DNA of 64,000 nt, taken from NCBI GenBank assembly GCA_946406115.1, contig OX291557.1:5302501-5366500 (forward strand), written 5' to 3'. The translations under genes and the position numbers were made by a program. This DNA is from Apoda limacodes. Lineage: Eukaryota > Arthropoda > Insecta > Lepidoptera > Limacodidae. The notes under the pieces are model-generated. The model was not told where the DNA came from. It worked only from the letters and a program-made list of their open reading frames with translations, and did no database searches. Below, one piece after another: positions 11,449-22,767 of this stretch; position 1 is the stretch's first letter, and each line of letters opens with the position of its first letter.

Positions 11449-12005
11449 AAGGGAATACCCCGATTTTGATGATTACGACTACGTAAATCAGCCCGAGGCG
11501 CAGTTGTCCCTATCGCACATCCGTATCTTGGACCATGTCCTAAAGAGACAGCAAATATATTTCAAATACCTATTTCTGCATTCGCTTGGTTGGGTTACCT
11601 CTTAAGAGTATACGATTCGCGGCGCCTCGCAGCGGGCTTCATACAAACTAATTTCACATTTGTTTTTGACATTTACTGATCAATCACAGTGACATTTCTT
11701 AGTCCTAATCCGAAACCGAATATGTCTGTGGTTTTCCAAAATCTTGTTAAATGTTTTTATTAACTAGAAATCGTTTTTAAACCGATTTGTATGACAAACT
11801 AGAATTCTGTATTACTTTTAAACTACAAAATATAATAGAAAACTGGTACACTGCAGACCTAGATATTTATTACTAGAAGATGTCTTCAACATTTCGTGGT
11901 GTTTGGTGAACAAGTGTCAAAAATAAGTAAGACATTCGTTTGTACGAAGCACGCTAAGATGCGCTCCTCGGGCTGATTTACGTAGTCGTTATCATATTCT
12001 CTTAA
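11449..12005. mobile_element. MITE with TTAAGAGAATACG inverted ends, variant with outer inverted repeats
   Basis: The interior (11601-11960) matches the complete MITE at 52762-53132: TTAAGAGTATACGATTCGCG, TGACATTTACTGATCAA, TGTCTGTGGTTTTCCAAAAT, TGGTGTTTG. Around it are a second pair of inverted repeats: GACTACGTAAATCAGCCCGA at about 11476 and its complement TCGGGCTGATTTACGTAGTC at about 11968. The far right end TATTCTCTTAA (11995-12005) is the usual MITE end. It looks like a larger relative, or a copy that captured extra terminal sequence. Confidence 0.8.
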
Positions 12006-12243
12006 TCCAAATTCGTTCAACCATTTATATGTAATTAAGTAACAAACATCTACACAAACTTTCCACTATTAAATTCAATAACAATATTAGCGACTTCACC
12101 TTGAAATACATAAAATAGGATTATGTTCAAATAACGTTATGCAACTTGCAACTTTATACTCCCGTACTTTAATTTTCAAATTGAGAATCTAATCGAATCG
12201 AATCAAAATATTCAGATCATGTTTTGAAAAGTATGTACTGGCG

Positions 12244-12685
12244 ATGATAGCAACGCAAATCATTAATAGTATCGCATGTCAGTTCCGCAACATTGTGTCT
12301 TGTTTCATGTCTAGATGACACGGACATTTCGATCTGGTTTTTTTTTAGATTTTTGCCTTATTTACCTACTGTCTTTTCCTGTTCTTAATTTGATCTTGTT
12401 TTACTATGTATGGTATGAAAAGCCAGGGTTACTTGGCCGTAACCTTGAGTAAAGACAAGGACGACGCTATATGCAACCGAGCGTACGTGAGCAGTGGAAC
12501 TAAACCTCAACTCGCCAATTTCTTCATTGAATTACAAGAAATAAATGAATAGCTAATTACACTGAAGTGCTATTAAAACAGCTTTTTGTATTAGTTTTAA
12601 TAACGACGAGTGTAACGAATGAACGACTTTGCTTTTCCAAAGTACTTAGTCTTTAAATATTTCATTGCCAGTTAAAAAAACAGTA
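12244..12685. repeat. Dispersed repeat, nearly identical inverted copy at 31212-31660
   Basis: The reverse complement of 31212-31660 runs through this interval with only a few per cent differences by eye. Shared blocks include ATGATAGCAACGCAAATCAT, TTTCATGTCTAGATGACACG, GGTTACTTGGCCGTAACCTT, ACACTGAAGTGCTATTAAAA and TTGCTTTTCCAAAGTACTTA. No coding capacity or obvious terminal inverted repeat was seen. Confidence 0.9.
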
Positions 12686-12692
12686 AAACGAA

Positions 12693-13310
12693 AAATCTGC
12701 CAAGTGCGAGTTAGACTCGCGCACGAAGGGTTCCGTACCATTATCTATAAAAATTAAATGTTTTTTTCTTATTTTTATATTTGAGTTGATTGAATGAAGA
12801 TAAATTATGGTTAACGATTTATGACGTAAAAAAAAACTGCTTACTAGATCTCATTCAAACCAATTTTCAGTGGAAGTTTGGTTGGTAATGTACATCATAT
12901 ATTTTTTTTAGTTTTATCATTCTCTTATTTTAGAAGTTATAGGGGGGGGCACACATTTTACCACTTTGGAAGTGTCTCTCGCGCAAACTATTCCGTTTAG
13001 AAAAAACTGATATTAGAAACCTCAATATCATTTTTGAAGACCTATCCATAGATCCCACACGTATGGGTTTGATGTAAAAAAAAAAATTTGAGTTCTAAGT
13101 ATGTGGAACCCCCAAAATTTATTGTTTTTTTTTCTATTTTTTTGTGAAAGTCTTAATTCGGTTCACAGAATACATCTACTTACCAAGTTTCATCAGTATA
13201 GTTCTTATAGTTTCGGAAAAAAGTGGCTGTGACATACGGACGGACAGACAGACAGACATGAAGAATACATAAGGGTTCCGTTTTTTGCCATTTGGCTACG
13301 GAACCCTAAA
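12693..13310 (+). mobile_element. CCAAGTGCGAGTCGGACTCG-family repeat, about 620 bp
   Basis: Head at 12699 (CCAAGTGCGAGTTAGACTCG CGCACGAAGGGTTCCGTACC in two pieces). Tail at 13230-13310 reads GACATACGGACGGACAGACA, GGGTTCCGTTTTTTGCCATTTGG and GGCTACGGAACCCTA. The start carries GGGTTCCGTACC and the end GTA/CTACGGAACCC, giving short inverted ends. No protein. A long internal version compared with the 400-bp form at 16000. Confidence 0.8.
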
Positions 13311-13319
13311 TAACGAATG

Positions 13320-14570
13320 AACCTTAGTCGAAAGTTGGCACGTTTTATTACAGCATGTTTTTATTAGGATAGTAATGTCTTCTCTAGGTAAATAAGTTAG
13401 TTTGAGTTAAGTAATTTTAAGTGTATTAATCTCGTAAAGTACATAGGTTTTATTGCACCGCTTTTAGGTTCATAATGCAGCATATAAAACACGCGAGCTC
13501 TTACCTTTCATAGTAGCACTGGTACGAAATTTTAATATATTTTTTTATTTTAGCAAAATACATTGGCTGTTTGTGTTCTCGCTAGCCAGTGCGTTAACAT
13601 TAATAAGTTAATAACTTCCATGAGTGCGGCCAGCAAAAAAAGAAATCCACGCGCCGTTTGTCACAAATATTGTGCAAGGAAAAGTGTTTATTTTTTTTAC
13701 GACGCAAGTGTGTTTAAAATTTGGTATTACAATCCTGGCGGCTTATGTTGAAATTCTGCCTCCAGTGTGCGTGAGTAATGAACAACTTCGATCACTTCTT
13801 ACATAGTGTACTCTTTATGCATAACACTATAAAAAGAAACAAAAAAAACAGGAAATAGAAAAAAAATATACTTACAATAAAATTGACACAAATACATTAT
13901 TAGCTCAAGTGGCAGCCGTAAGAAAAGCTGTCAATTTCTAAAAGGATTGAAGTTTCAGGCAAACTAGATTCACTGTCACATTAAAAGAACCACGATTGGA
14001 TCAAATCTAAAACAGTATGGATATTTTCTTTTCAATGGGGGTCATAATAATATGGTTGTATGTATAACTAAAGGTCTCGGGCAGACTATTGTGTAATAAA
14101 TAACTTAAAACATTCAAGTTAATGACGACCTTAACCGTGAAGTTGAAGGTTGGCTTTAGGTCAATGCACAACATACCGAAACAGAGTGTGACAGGTTATT
14201 GCAAACAAAAACAGTATTTTTTTATTTCAGTTTTTTATTTAATTCCAGTTAAGAGGGCGATAATGACCAATGTAGGGTAACTCTTGATGCTCAAATTCAA
14301 TTCAAAACTACTTATAAAATCTTTCTGTGCCACAAAATTAATTAATCAAATAGTATTATTAAATTTACGCACCATTAAATGTAAATGCAATGTAAGTATT
14401 TAAAATTATCGGCTTTTATACGAGATACCTATTTAAGATTGCTGTACGATTTGAACTGGAATTGTCGTCAGGGGTCACAGCAGGCAGGGCAGCCGAATTC
14501 AACGAACGAACCATAGCTGCAGCTATAGCTTGCTATTACAAACTTCCTTAGAATAATCGCTGATTACCAA
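13320..14570. other. Intronic stretch without recognised genes
   Basis: Two overlapping 60-codon open frames near 13563-13806 show no recognisable protein features. No repeat structure was identified. Confidence 0.4.
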
Positions 14571-14574
14571 ACTT

Positions 14575-15005
14575 AGGGCGGGCGGAGCCGCTGGCAAAAG
14601 CTAGTCTATCAAATATAAGTTTAATGCCAAAATCCAAAGAGGAAATAAGGGCATAACTTTGTACGGGGCAAAGTAGCCTGATATATTCCTCTTAAGCATT
14701 GATCACGCCATAAATTTATACTTAACATTTATAAGGCCAGTCATATTGACTTTCTAGTACTTTTCCAAATGCTTAACGGTTAATCGGTAAGAAACAGAAA
14801 ATTGAGCTTTTATCAAGTTAAATTACAAAATTTTATATGAACTTATTACATTACCGCATTAAGTGTATCTTTACCTACTACTAGCTTTTGCCAGCGGCTT
14901 CGCCCGCCCTAAATTTGATTATCGGCGTAGAATTCTTACGGGCAACTCCTCAATTATAGAAAAAAAACTTCGAAGGTGAAAATATTTTTAAATAATAGGT
15001 ACCGC
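14575..15005. repeat. Fragments of the CTGTCTGTCTGTC repeat family in both orientations
   Basis: 14575-14612 is a plus-strand 3' end (GGGCGGGCGGAGCCGCTGGC + AAAAGCTAGT). 14875-14975 is a minus-strand copy (CTAGCTTTTGCCAGCGGCTT, ATCGGCGTAGAATTC, GGCAACTCCTCAATTATA). Confidence 0.7.
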
Positions 15006-15299
15006 CCTTTCCCCTTATGACTGCCCGCCGGCCTTGCACATCATAAATGCGCGCGTAGTACTTTATCCTCCTAAGATACTTATTGAAATCGAATGATGTA
15101 ATAGGGGAAATTCCGTTTTAAATTAAAGACTTGTGATGCATAACGTATTTATTTGGATAAGGATTAATATCATGTTTATAGAAACACCTTCACAAACAGT
15201 ACATTATTTTAGAACAAATTTGGTTAGCATGAAAAAGGTTATAGTGAGCTAACCTTAGAACTTTTAAAGGGGAACAATTCTGTCATACATGATTTTTGC

Positions 15300-15545
15300 G
15301 AAACTTTAACCGTTAACGCAGCGCACGGAGCGGAAGCTCTCAAAAAAAAAAACTTCCGATTTTGAAACATTCTTCAGAAACATTCTTCATTGGTGCTCCG
15401 CTCCTATTGGTCTAAGCGTAATGATATAAAGCCTTCCTCGATAAATGGGCTATCTAACACTGAAAGAATTTTTCAAATCGGACCAATAGTTTCTAAGATT
15501 AGCGCGTTCAAACAAACTCTTCAGCTTAATATTAGTATAGATATA
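15300..15545 (+). repeat. Lepidopteran dispersed repeat tail (...TTAGTATAGATATAGA)
   Basis: Contains GGAGCGGAAGCTCTC, TGGTGCTCCGCTCCTATTGG, AATGATATAAAGCCTTCCTC, AGAATTTTTCAAATCGGACC, AATAGTTTCTAAGATTAGCG and ends TTAATATTAGTATAGATATA. This order of phrases is that of a very common lepidopteran non-coding repeat, probably a SINE or LINE tail. Confidence 0.7.
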
Positions 15546-15549
15546 GATT

Positions 15550-15990
15550 TGTACAGAATAAAATAAATTACGTATCTGAAATAAAGCTTATTTGGACTCA
15601 TGTGTCTGAGATATTACGGTCAGAGTCAATTTTCAACTGAATTTATGGATTAAAGGCGAATTTCAGAAATCCGAAACAAAAATGGGAAAAACGAAGTTGT
15701 GTTAAAGTAATTGTATGGAATAGAAAATCAAACTTCATGCATACAACTACTCAAAATAATATTTAAGGCACCTACCTGACTTTAACCAAATTTAACACCA
15801 TCCAGTAATATGACTATAACAACTGGTCAACAAATTACAGTTATGAAAAGCGAATGTTTTCAATTATTTTTCATCACAAACAATTTTTAAAGTGTATGAG
15901 CCGCGTGTGAATCCCGTGTTTGTATGCCTGGCGACTCGTTTACCGATACACACTTACCAATGTTATCAATGTCTTAGCTTACAAACTTAT
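15550..15990. other. Intronic stretch without recognised features
   Basis: No recognised repeat or coding sequence. Confidence 0.4.
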
Positions 15991-15999
15991 CAATTAAAA

Positions 16000-16412
16000 A
16001 ATCGCCCTAGCTCGAGTCGGATCCGCGCACGAACGGTTCCGTACAATTATCTACAAAACGGCAAAAAAAATCACGTTTGTCGTATGAGACACCCCTTAAA
16101 TATTTGTTTTAATTTTTAAAGTGACTATATAACTAAATGTTCTGTGAATATCTTAAGCGGATAGGTACCTGTTTCCGTTATCAATGTCGAGCAAAAAAAC
16201 ACGTTTGTTGTATGGGAGCCCCTTAAATATTTATTTTATTCAATTTTTAGTATTTGTTGTTATAGCGGCAACAGAAATACATCTGTGAAAATTTCAACTG
16301 TCTAACTATCACGGTTCATGAGATACAGCCTTGTGACGGACGGACGGACGAACCACGAAGTCTTAGTAATAGGGTTCCGCTAATTACCCTTTGGGTACGG
16401 AACCCTAAAAAC
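16000..16412 (+). mobile_element. CCAAGTGCGAGTCGGACTCG-family repeat, about 410-bp form
   Basis: Worn head at 16005-16045 (GCTCGAGTCGGATCCGCGCA + CGAACGGTTCCGTACAATTA). Internal twice-repeated phrase TTGTATGGGAGCCCCTTAAA / CGTATGAGACACCCCTTAAA. Then TTGTTGTTATAGCGGCAACA, TATCACGGTTCATGAGATAC, ACGGACGGACGGACGAACC, and end GGGTACGGAACCCTAAAAA. Closely parallels 21083-21500 and the minus copy 44653-45095. Confidence 0.85.
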
Positions 16413-16565
16413 GTCGTAGGCGGGCGGTATGCTATGAGTTTTGTGTTGCGTGACCTTAGCATCACTTTGATCGTAATTAAAGCTGAATAATTGAAAACAA
16501 ATCAAATAATTTTAAAGACGCACGTGGATGACGTATAGTCCGGTCGATATAATAAGATATAGGGG

Positions 16566-16913
16566 GGTATCCGGAAAGTGTTCCGAAGTTAATGAAGTTT
16601 TGGCATGTCATTTGGGGGTTTGAGTTTGATGTTGTAGAATATTGAATTTTCATTAGTCAAATGTACGTTTTGTTTCAAAACTAACTGCGTTAGGTCTGTC
16701 TAACTAACTTTCTAAAAGACATAATACACATTAAACATTTAGTTTAGAAGATAAAAACAAAAAAACTAAAAAAAGTCCCAAATTGTTGAAGTAGTGTCCT
16801 TGAGGGGAAGTTAGCACACGGTCCTCAAGGTCAAAAGCTTAGATTCTATGCCACAGAGTATCCCTCAATGACATACCAAAATTTCATAAACTTCGGAATA
16901 CTTTCCAGATACC
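16566..16913. mobile_element. MITE with about 50-bp terminal inverted repeats
   Basis: Left end GGTATCCGGAAAGTGTTCCG + AAGTTAATGAAGTTTTGGCATGTCATTTGGG. The right end, read on the other strand, gives GGTATCTGGAAAGTATTCCG + AAGTTTATGAAATTTTGGTATGTCATTGAGGG. The 348-bp interior is AT-rich and non-coding. The family was not identified; the long inverted ends and small size fit a non-autonomous DNA transposon. Confidence 0.9.
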
Positions 16914-16984
16914 GACTGGACTAGTATGGGAAACTGCAAAAGATATAATTATAAAATGCTCTATCCGAGTAATGTAGGTACATA

Positions 16985-17375
16985 TAGGCCAAATGGCAAA
17001 AACGGAACCCATATAGTTTCATCATGTTTACCCGTTCGTCTGTCTGTATGTCACACGCTTAAACTACAGCCGCGCCGTCTTGACATCGATATGAACCACC
17101 ATTAAATTTTGTAATGAAACTAAGAAAAAATCCTTAAGGGTAAGCTCTCCATACATTGAACTGAGGGATATAATTAGATAGGACTTCAAAAATACGTTTT
17201 ATCTTTTCACATAGATTTTCACTAAAAATTATTTTTGGCGGATACTGGCTTCCAATGTTGAAAAATGTGAGCTTAGTAAAAGTACTTTCTACTAAATTCG
17301 ATTTACAATTCTTTCAGATATTCACAATAATCCTTATTTTACGGAACCCTAACTTAATGCTTATAAGACACGCAC
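16985..17375 (-). mobile_element. Diverged CCAAGTGCGAG-family repeat, minus orientation
   Basis: Tail at 16988 (GGCCAAATGGCAAAAACGGA + ACCC) and head at 17342-17385 (CGGAACCCTAACTTAATGCT, GACACGCACTTGGTCAG), in the order expected for the minus strand. Interior resembles 12693-13310 reversed. Confidence 0.65.
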
Positions 17376-17379
17376 TTGG

Positions 17380-19865
17380 TCAGTTTTAAGTCATGCTTTA
17401 CGCAAGAAAGGATTCCGTAAGTATCCCACAAAGGTCATAATCTGACATTTATATTGATTAATTATATCCACGCACAACGATTATTACAAACTTTAAATAA
17501 ATAATAACAAAACGGTAAAAAATTAGAAACCATTCAAATAAATTGCTTAGTTCGTAAGCATTTAGTCATAATGGCTGCAGCAAAAGACCTTGAGGAATCA
17601 TGGAAAGGTCAATAAAAAAAGAAATGTGAGAGGGGATTTGCACTGTTACTTTGTAAACGCTACACCAAAATGGTATGTAATAAATTCCGAACCCTAGATT
17701 CCATGTACTTATTTTCTTACTCTACTTTTCATAAAGACACCCGAATCCCTAATCTTAATGGAATTTAACTGCACGAGAGGTCGGCGAAATGGGTTTTCTT
17801 CGTCATTTATATTGTATAGATTCATAGGATTATAGCTGGTTATCTGGACATTATGCTTTATCTCCCAAATATAAGTAGTTAAAAAATATAATAAAATGAC
17901 AGGTACTGTCCGAGTTTTCGTGAGGCGATGTTCCGGGGAATCCGGCCCTACGACGTTGAACGACTAAAAAGAATCGCTAGTGTCACAACACAAAACTGTG
18001 ATGCGTCGACGCATGTATTACGCGACCTCGCATGAACGCATCAAAAGAACTGGCAAATTGATTCGCACCGCGCATTCTAACAATGTTACGTCACGCTTGT
18101 TGACACCATCTTAAGTCAAGTGGGAGACAGTGCGTTTGCAAGATATTTTCTGTAGATATGGTGTAAATAAACTTAAAAGCTTTTCAAATGAAGATATGCT
18201 CTTCTGAAAAAAACCAGTTACATTTTTTTCGTCTGTTTCCAAAGTTTTATATTTTCGATAAAATTAGTTCGTCAGAGTTCATGGTGGTAATAAATGGATT
18301 AACCCAAAAAGTCCTATGTTTTTTTTTTCTGTATTTCAACTAAAAGCAGTGCGCAATGCTTTTTACGATACATGCCACTACCTAGTAAAAATACGTTCAG
18401 TAGTGAATCCGTACGCTTGTCGATCGTCGATGGTATGGTACCACAAGTCGTACTTTAAGAAATAAAAATAAATTAATTAAAAATCAAAAACCGAACCGCA
18501 AAAAAAATTAACTGAAAAGAGAAAAACAAGTCCAGTAATGAGAAATTCTAAAGCGGAATATATCTACTTTAACGGTTGGGAAGATTATTGGAAAGATTTG
18601 AGCCGGTCAAGATTTTTCGCAGTTGGTTTTTTTTGATTTCTAATTTATTTAAATTTATTTGAAACTTTTTAGTCAGAATTATACGTCGGTAAATATGGCA
18701 ATCATGTAAATTTATTGAAGGAGTTAATATGGTGGAGAGTATTAAGTAGGTAACGGTGGTCTAAACTATTGATTATTAGTCATCATAAGTAAGAAGATAC
18801 AAGTGTGAATGGTTGCTAAGAAACTATAAATCGTTATAGATTCTAAATAATCATTCATATTGAAAAATGATAAGAGAAGCGTAAAGATGATTTTAACATA
18901 CCTATTTAATGATACCCCACTTGACATAGTTCGTCGACTTTTTTTTTTCACAATATGGCGCTTGGTTATCACGATATTGAATTTTAATTTCTGTTATATC
19001 TTTAGTGACTTTCGCAAGATTAAGACGAATAGATTGACGTTAGAATCATGAAAATCGGTCTATTTTGGTCTGTAGAGAACCCCAAAGGCACAAACATACA
19101 TACATATGTACATACATAGGCTGATAAACACATAACCCCGACTTTGCATTGCTAAAAATGTTAATTTATTGATTTCTGTAAAAAAATAAAATCAAAATAT
19201 TCGTCAATTTAGTTAATAACTGTTCTTTTTCTTGCTGTTGAAGGTTCATTTAAACGAAAATTAACATATTAGTTTTTATAAAAGAAGTTAAAGATACACG
19301 CAGTAGAAAGAAAAGAAATAACAAAAATATAATACTTTTTACCAAAAACCTCGCCCAACTTGTATAGAGAGTCAAGGGTGATTTGTAACGAACGACGGTA
19401 CTAATATATTGTTTTTATTTTTATGAAGGCTATACAACACTTGCACACACAGACAACAATGGTAATGGACTTGTTAGCGATTACCATTCGCTTTTAACAA
19501 TAACCCAGCCGTTCTGAATCAATCCATGACAAATCTTAAAAATATTATAGTAATCAATATTAAAATTAGGTTTTTGACTATTTCTCAGATTAATTTTTAG
19601 TCAACCTCAGTACACCGCAAAGCTCTTGGAACTTCTAAGTTCCAAACTAATTTGTAAGTTAAGGTTAATTAGTTAGTACACTGCAAGGTTCTATACTGAG
19701 TCCCAAACTATTCCTCAAGCAAAAAATAGAGGTAAAAAAATATATATTATGCCTGCAGACGAATAAGAAGACTAATTCCGATTTTCATGTGTTCAAAAGC
19801 AACAAAGCACTTTTCGAGACTGTGTATTAAAATTTAATTCACCGGGAACTGTATTTATAGGATAT
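17380..19865. other. Long intronic stretch, no recognised genes
   Basis: Mostly AT-rich. 17920-18150 is GC-richer (TGATGCGTCGACGCATGTAT, CATGAACGCATCAAAAGAAC) but has no open frame or repeat partner I could find. A CATACATACATATGTACATA microsatellite-like patch lies near 19095. Confidence 0.4.
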
Positions 19866-19869
19866 GATA

Positions 19870-20170
19870 TAAATCTTAAGTTCATGGGGACCGAGCTTTG
19901 CTCTTGTTTTTTTTTACAACGCCATCTATTGTCAAGAAGCTTTAGTGTTGCGTAACATGTATTATCAAGTAGCTTTAGTGTTGCTGTGTCGGTAAAATAT
20001 TAGTATTACTACGCGCCAATAGATTTCAGGAACAGGAATCATTGAATGCAAACTTTTTTTAAAAGCTAGCTAGCTAGATCCATATATCTCCCCCGAAGCC
20101 CCCTGCGTACTAAATTTTTATGAATATCGCTGTAGCCGTTTCCGATATTCAAATTATATATTTACACTAG
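19870..20170 (-). repeat. Dispersed repeat, inverted copy at 27455-27735
   Basis: GACCGAGCTTTGCTC, CAACGCCATCTATTGTCAAG, GCTTTAGTGTTGC, TATTAGTATTACTACGCGCC, ATAGATTTCAGG, GATATTCAAATTATATA run in reverse order and complement at 27455-27735. The partner is joined to a tRNA-like SINE head; this copy is joined at its other end to the ACTAGCTGACCGGGC repeat. Confidence 0.85.
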
Positions 20171-20171
20171 C

Positions 20172-20362
20172 TGACCGGGCTGACGTTGTCCTGCACGATA
20201 CCGACTGCAGCGCTATCTGCCGATCTGATTTGTGAATCAAAAAATCTTAACCATCCAGGGCGCCACCCAAATGCATATAAAAAAAAACATTCAAATCGGT
20301 CCAGCCGTTTAGGAGGAGTACAGTGACGTACACACGTACAGAAGAGTTATATATATATATAA
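20172..20362 (+). repeat. ACTAGCTGACCGGGC-type lepidopteran repeat
   Basis: Starts ACTAGCTGACCGGGCTGACG, has AACCATCCAGGGCGCCACCC, AATCGGTCCAGCCGTTTAGG + AGGAGTACAGTGACGTACAC and ends in a TATATATATATA run. This start and end are typical of a common lepidopteran repeat with no protein. Confidence 0.7.
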
Positions 20363-20364
20363 AG

Positions 20365-21080
20365 ATATATTGGGTTTTAATTTTTAATTATAATTCTAAA
20401 AAGTATCCTATTTATTTTAAGATATCCTGTATTTTTCTCTAATAAGCGAATGTAATCTTTGAGAAAAATAAAGTTCTAAAGCTATATATATATACATACA
20501 AGAATAGCTCGTTTAAAGGTATTAGATAACATGGTAGCGAACAACCAAACCAGACTGACAATATATGAAAATAAACCTGCGGATCGATTCCGTAAAAGAT
20601 TGCTAACCTGTTTTGAAAGAAATAAGATATACATTGCAGTTTCGCACAATCGATGAATTTCACACGTCATTTTAAATGCGCAATGTATATCTCATTTCTA
20701 TGGATTTCAAACTAGAATTGTAAGGTGTCATTTTACGGAATCGAGCCGCTGATCAAACAAAACCACGTAACAGACTACAGCAAACAAAACTATTTATTTT
20801 TCTTCGTATTGTAATTTCAGACGGTTCCTACGTTTTTATTTGTACAGTTTTTTTTCATCATTAACAGGCTTAAGCGCGACTAACATGACTTGAATTAATA
20901 AAGATAATGTAACTACTAAAACCAATGATGCAATAAGCTACACCTTTTGACCCCGCGCATTAGAAAAACTTTCTATCACACCCCAAGTCAAAATCAAAAT
21001 CTAAAACCAAAGCAACACAAATCATCTTAAAAAAACCTGACACCAAAGAAAAGTTAACACGCAACGGTATCATAAAAATC
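20365..21080. other. Intronic stretch without recognised features
   Basis: Only short chance open frames. Confidence 0.4.
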
Positions 21081-21082
21081 GC

Positions 21083-21500
21083 CCAAGTGCGAGTCGGACT
21101 CGCGCACAAAGGGTTCCGTACCATTATCAATAAAAACGGCAAAAAAAAAACGTATGTTCTATGGGAGCCCCCCTTAAATAATTGTTTTAATTTAATTATT
21201 TATTTTTAAAGTGACTATATAACTAAATATTCTTTGAATATTTAAAGCGTCTATCTCTTGCCGTTATCAATTTCACGTCTGTTGTATGGGAGCCCCCTTA
21301 AATAGTTATTTTATTCTGTTTTTCAGTATTTGTTGTTATAGCAGCAACAGAAATACACCATCTGTGTAAATCTCAACTGTCTACCTATCACGGTTCATGA
21401 GATATAGCCTGGTGACGGACGGACGGACGGACGGGCCGACAGCGGAGTCTTAGTAATAGGGTTCTGCTTATTACCCTTTGGGTAGGGAATCCTTAAAAGT
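21083..21500 (+). mobile_element. CCAAGTGCGAGTCGGACTCG-family repeat, best-preserved head
   Basis: Head CCCAAGTGCGAGTCGGACTC GCGCACAAAGGGTTCCGTACC (in two pieces) at 21083. Then CTATGGGAGCCCCCCTTAAA, GTTGTATGGGAGCCCCCTTA, TTGTTGTTATAGCAGCAACA, ACGGTTCATGAGATATAGCC, a GGACGGACGGACGG run, and tail ACCCTTTGGGTAGGGAATCC. 420 bp, non-coding. Confidence 0.9.
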
Positions 21501-21659
21501 ATATTTAACGTGACTTCGTAACAGAGCATACAATAAACTTGATTTTTGGCACAGAGATAGCTGTACAATAACGAACAAGAAATACTTTAATCCTAGTATT
21601 TATTTTAAGCCCCCGTTCAAAAATTGCAACGACAATAGGTTTTTCTGCAGATTAAACTG

Positions 21660-22130
21660 CGGGGCATAACTAGCACAATATAGAGAGAAAGGAATAACAA
21701 AACTACAGGTGAATCCTAAAACACTGGTCAAACATTCGAAAATAGCACTCAATAAGACTGGTTTGTATTTGTGGAGTAATTGGGACTGTGCAAAATGAAG
21801 ACAGTAATAAGTAACAAAACTACAGTAAAATCCTTTAACACTGATTGAACATTCGAATATACTACGCTATAAGACTGTTTTGTATTGAGTAATACGCACC
21901 GTGCAAAATTAAGAAAGATATAAGTTACAAAACACCAGTTAAATCCTAAAACACTGATTGAACATTCGAATATACTACTCAATAAGACTGGTTTGTACTT
22001 GTGAAGTCATTGGGACTGTGCAAAATAGAGAAAGAGATAAGTTACATAACTACAGTTAAATCCTAAAACACTGATTGAAAATTCGAATATACTACTCGAT
22101 AAGATGGCTTTGTATTTGTAGTAGTCCTTG
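21660..22130. repeat. Tandem array, about 117-bp unit, four copies
   Basis: A unit with ACAAAACTACAG(G)TGAATCC, AAACACTGATTGAACATTCG, AATATACTACTCAATAAGAC, TGGTTTGTATTTGTG and GGGACTGTGCAAAAT recurs with starts at about 21698, 21815, 21928 and 22045. Copies 2 and 3 are slightly shorter. No coding meaning is apparent. Confidence 0.9.
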
Positions 22131-22384
22131 ACATTGACGTCTAAAATAAACAACGATCTAGATACCCGTAGAACCGAGTAATGTTTGTTTTGCATGATTC
22201 AACAGAACAGAGAACTCTTATTTGCTATTTATACAAAGGTATGTTTTTGGACGGATGTAGAAATTAGTTTTAATTGTAATCATTATAAATTTAAAATGTA
22301 GGGCGAATATTCACAATGTTATTACAGGGTATATCCCGTCGATATGAAAATTTCAAATCAGCAATACAGGAAAATTTGTTTAAC

Positions 22385-22759
22385 TTAAATTCCAACCACT
22401 GGATTGAGCTCCACCAGCGTAAGGTTGTGTTTACCGATCGCCAATAGTACCGTAGATTGGTACGCGAAGCGATTAAAATGAAAAAGCATAATAACTTCAA
22501 TCGTAAGGATGGATACAATCTGTCGCCTGCATGGAATCAGGTGATAGGGAAATACAGCTCTCGCGTTTTATCAACAAACGCACCTGAGGACACCGTTTGT
22601 CTTGTAGGAAGTGACTATGTCTCTTCATCACTCGAAGCCAAAGTGACCAAGGCTGTTGTCACCCAGGCGAAACGTCAAAAAAAAGGTATATTAAAAAATA
22701 ACTACGCGTTTGATCCCGTTTTATTTTTAGACTTCAATGTATTCTTGAATATGGGCTAA
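22385..22759 (+). pseudogene. C-terminal remnant of a Penelope-like or similar retroelement ORF
   Basis: The frame reads WIELHQRKVVFTDRQ-stop-YRRLVREAIKMKK, then HNNFNRKDGYNLSPAWNQVI, then a less conserved tail ending ...FNVFLNMG. The REAIxxxKHxNNFNRxDGxxLSxxWxxxI pattern is characteristic of the C-terminal end of Penelope-like retroelements, just after the GIY-YIG nuclease. Known of that family: it copies RNA templates and cuts with the GIY-YIG domain. Here the RT and nuclease are absent, and TAG at 22445-22447 interrupts the frame, so this is a 5'-truncated relic. A MITE (22768-23363) abuts its 3' end. Assignment to Penelope is from memory of the motif and is moderate. Confidence 0.6.
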
Positions 22760-22767
22760 GAGATGAA

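Noticed and set aside
13495..13530. Possible minus-strand first SPCA exon ending ATGAAAG|GTAAGAG
   Set aside because: It lies downstream (in transcript order) of the 26.6-kb exon and could only be an alternative start; nothing else supports it.
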